Source: Bacteroidales bacterium 45-6
GTDB lineage: Bacteria > Bacteroidota > Bacteroidia > Bacteroidales > Dysgonomonadaceae
Reading direction: 5' to 3'
Length of the DNA: 6,684 nucleotides
NCBI GenBank assembly: GCA_001897035.1
Contig: MKRS01000559.1
Span: 1 to 6,684, forward strand
Part shown: positions 5,857 through 6,684 of the stretch, piece by piece
How positions within the stretch are numbered: the stretch's first letter is position 1
Layout of the letters: each line of letters begins with the position of its first letter
Translations under genes and position numbers: made by a program
The notes under the pieces: generated by a model
What the model saw: only the letters and a program-made list of their open reading frames with translations
Told to the model about the DNA's origin: nothing
Databases searched by the model: none

Positions 5857-5862
5857 CTTCCT
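5857..5862 (-). promoter_or_regulatory. Shine-Dalgarno-like site of the acyltransferase gene
   Basis: AGGAAG on the minus strand lies four bases before the ATG at 5852 (core AGGA at 6 bases), inside the 18-base gap after mtaB. It is the only clear purine-rich ribosome-binding site among the starts visible here and supports this ATG and translation as an internal operon cistron. Confidence 0.5.
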
Positions 5863-5870
5863 GTTGCAAA

Positions 5871-6684
5871 TTAAACCAAAAAGGCTGTCAGCTCTTCGTT
5901 GTAGGCTCCGAGTTTTACCTCTTCCACTGTATTCACCTTCAGTTCGTTGTAGCCGGTTTCGACGCGGACATAGTTTTCGGTGAATCCGTGCATGCACGTG
6001 CCGCTGTCGTTGTGTTCGAACAGCACCCGCTTGGCTTTTCCCCGTTGGGAGGTGTAGAATTCTCGCAACTTCTTGTCCGAAATGTCGAGAAGGGTGCGGC
6101 ATCTTTCGTGCTTGTCTTGGGGAGATACCTCGTGTTCTATTTTAAGTGCTTGGGTGTTTGGTCGTTCCGAATAGGTGAAGACGTGTAGTTGGGAGATAGG
6201 CAGGCTATCGATGAACTTACGCCCTTCTTCAAAATATTCCTCCGTTTCGCCGCGTGTTCCCACAATCACGTCGACGCCGATGAACGCATCGGGGATTATT
6301 TGCTTGATCTTCTCTACTTTGTGGCGGAAGAGGGCAGTGTTGTAGCGTCGGCGCATGAGCTTCAGCACGTCGTCCGAACCGGCTTGCAGCGGGGTGTGGA
6401 AATGCGGAGCGAAACGTTTCGATGTAGCGACAAACTCAATGATTTCGTCTGTCAGAAGGTTAGGTTCGATAGACGATATGCGGTAACGCTCGATGCCTTC
6501 CACCTGGTCCAACGCCTGGATCAGGTGGAAAAAAGTTTCACCGGTTGTTTTGCCAAAATCACCTATGTTTACTCCGGTCAGCACAATTTCTTTGCCACCG
6601 CCTGCAGCCACTTCTTCGGCTTGAGCCACCATTTCGGCGATAGTGCCGTTGCGGCTTCTGCCCCGTGCAAAGGGAATGGTACAA
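5871..6684 (-). CDS. mtaB: tRNA N6-threonylcarbamoyladenosine C2-methylthiotransferase MtaB (partial, N-terminus outside window)
   Basis: MtaB is a radical-SAM methylthiotransferase that converts t6A37 to ms2t6A in ANN-decoding tRNAs, using S-adenosylmethionine and two [4Fe-4S] clusters. The frame is open to the right edge, giving 270 residues of a protein usually about 430-450. The first visible residues CTIPFARGRSR begin with what should be the third cysteine of the radical-SAM CxxxCxxC motif; the N-terminal cluster domain is outside. VLTGVNIGDFG at 34-44 and SSIEPNLL at 70-77 match MtaB better than MiaB or RimO. HTPLQAGSDDVLKLMRRRY at 97-115 and VDVIVGTRGET at 137-147 are further radical-SAM landmarks (the more usual GFPGET is GTRGET here). 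About the last 60 residues form the tRNA-binding TRAM domain. An internal ATG at 6632 is not the start because conserved sequence precedes it. It is the first visible gene of the operon with the acyltransferase. Confidence 0.92.
   Translation of the reverse strand, partial: CTIPFARGRSRNGTIAEMVAQAEEVAAGGGKEIVLTGVNIGDFGKTTGETFFHLIQALDQVEGIERYRISSIEPNLLTDEIIEFVATSKRFAPHFHTPLQAGSDDVLKLMRRRYNTALFRHKVEKIKQIIPDAFIGVDVIVGTRGETEEYFEEGRKFIDSLPISQLHVFTYSERPNTQALKIEHEVSPQDKHERCRTLLDISDKKLREFYTSQRGKAKRVLFEHNDSGTCMHGFTENYVRVETGYNELKVNTVEEVKLGAYNEELTAFLV

Overview
The window looks like ordinary chromosome from a member of the Bacteroidota, most likely order Bacteroidales. Four things point there. A PorT/SprT component of the type IX secretion system (T9SS) is present. 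A methylmalonyl-CoA mutase small subunit is encoded as its own gene. The ROK sugar kinase closely resembles the Bacteroides RokA type. Three of the gene starts are preceded by the Bacteroidota promoter element TAnnTTTG, and most starts lack a Shine-Dalgarno sequence. I saw no transposase, integrase, phage gene, tRNA, rRNA or CRISPR array.

Left part (1-2883, all minus strand): three separately transcribed housekeeping genes. First is the 5' two thirds of mutA, which runs off the left edge and has its own promoter and a 5'-leader hairpin. Next is a ROK hexokinase/glucokinase (rokA-like) with a -7 box and a strong intrinsic terminator. Last is a 55-residue 2[4Fe-4S] ferredoxin, too short to stand out as an ORF, with its own promoter and terminator.

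Middle (2812-3843): a 306-base AT-rich divergent intergenic region holds a perfect 7-bp inverted repeat and leads into porT, the only plus-strand gene. Its start is odd. The well-placed ATG at 3108 is out of frame and opens a 9-codon ORF, while the PorT frame itself can only start at a TTG (3118). Either this is a rare TTG start overlapped by an upstream ORF, or there is a one-base slip in the A-run at 3111-3114.

Right part (3863-6684, minus strand): an apparent operon, in transcription order mtaB (tRNA ms2t6A methylthiotransferase, 5' end cut by the window), an LpxL/HtrB-type lipid acyltransferase, and a WbbL-like family 2 glycosyltransferase. The acyltransferase and glycosyltransferase suggest envelope lipid/glycan synthesis. 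They converge on porT, whose secretion system exports proteins that in known species are anchored to a lipopolysaccharide. The most unusual DNA is a perfect 3 x 14-bp tandem repeat (4882-4923) over the glycosyltransferase start codon. It creates two five-codon mini-ORFs (MTAN-stop), each stop overlapping the next ATG by one base and the last one overlapping the glycosyltransferase ATG.

I do not see a convincing wholly new multi-gene system here. The points worth checking are the mini-ORF chain, the porT start and the mutA leader hairpin.
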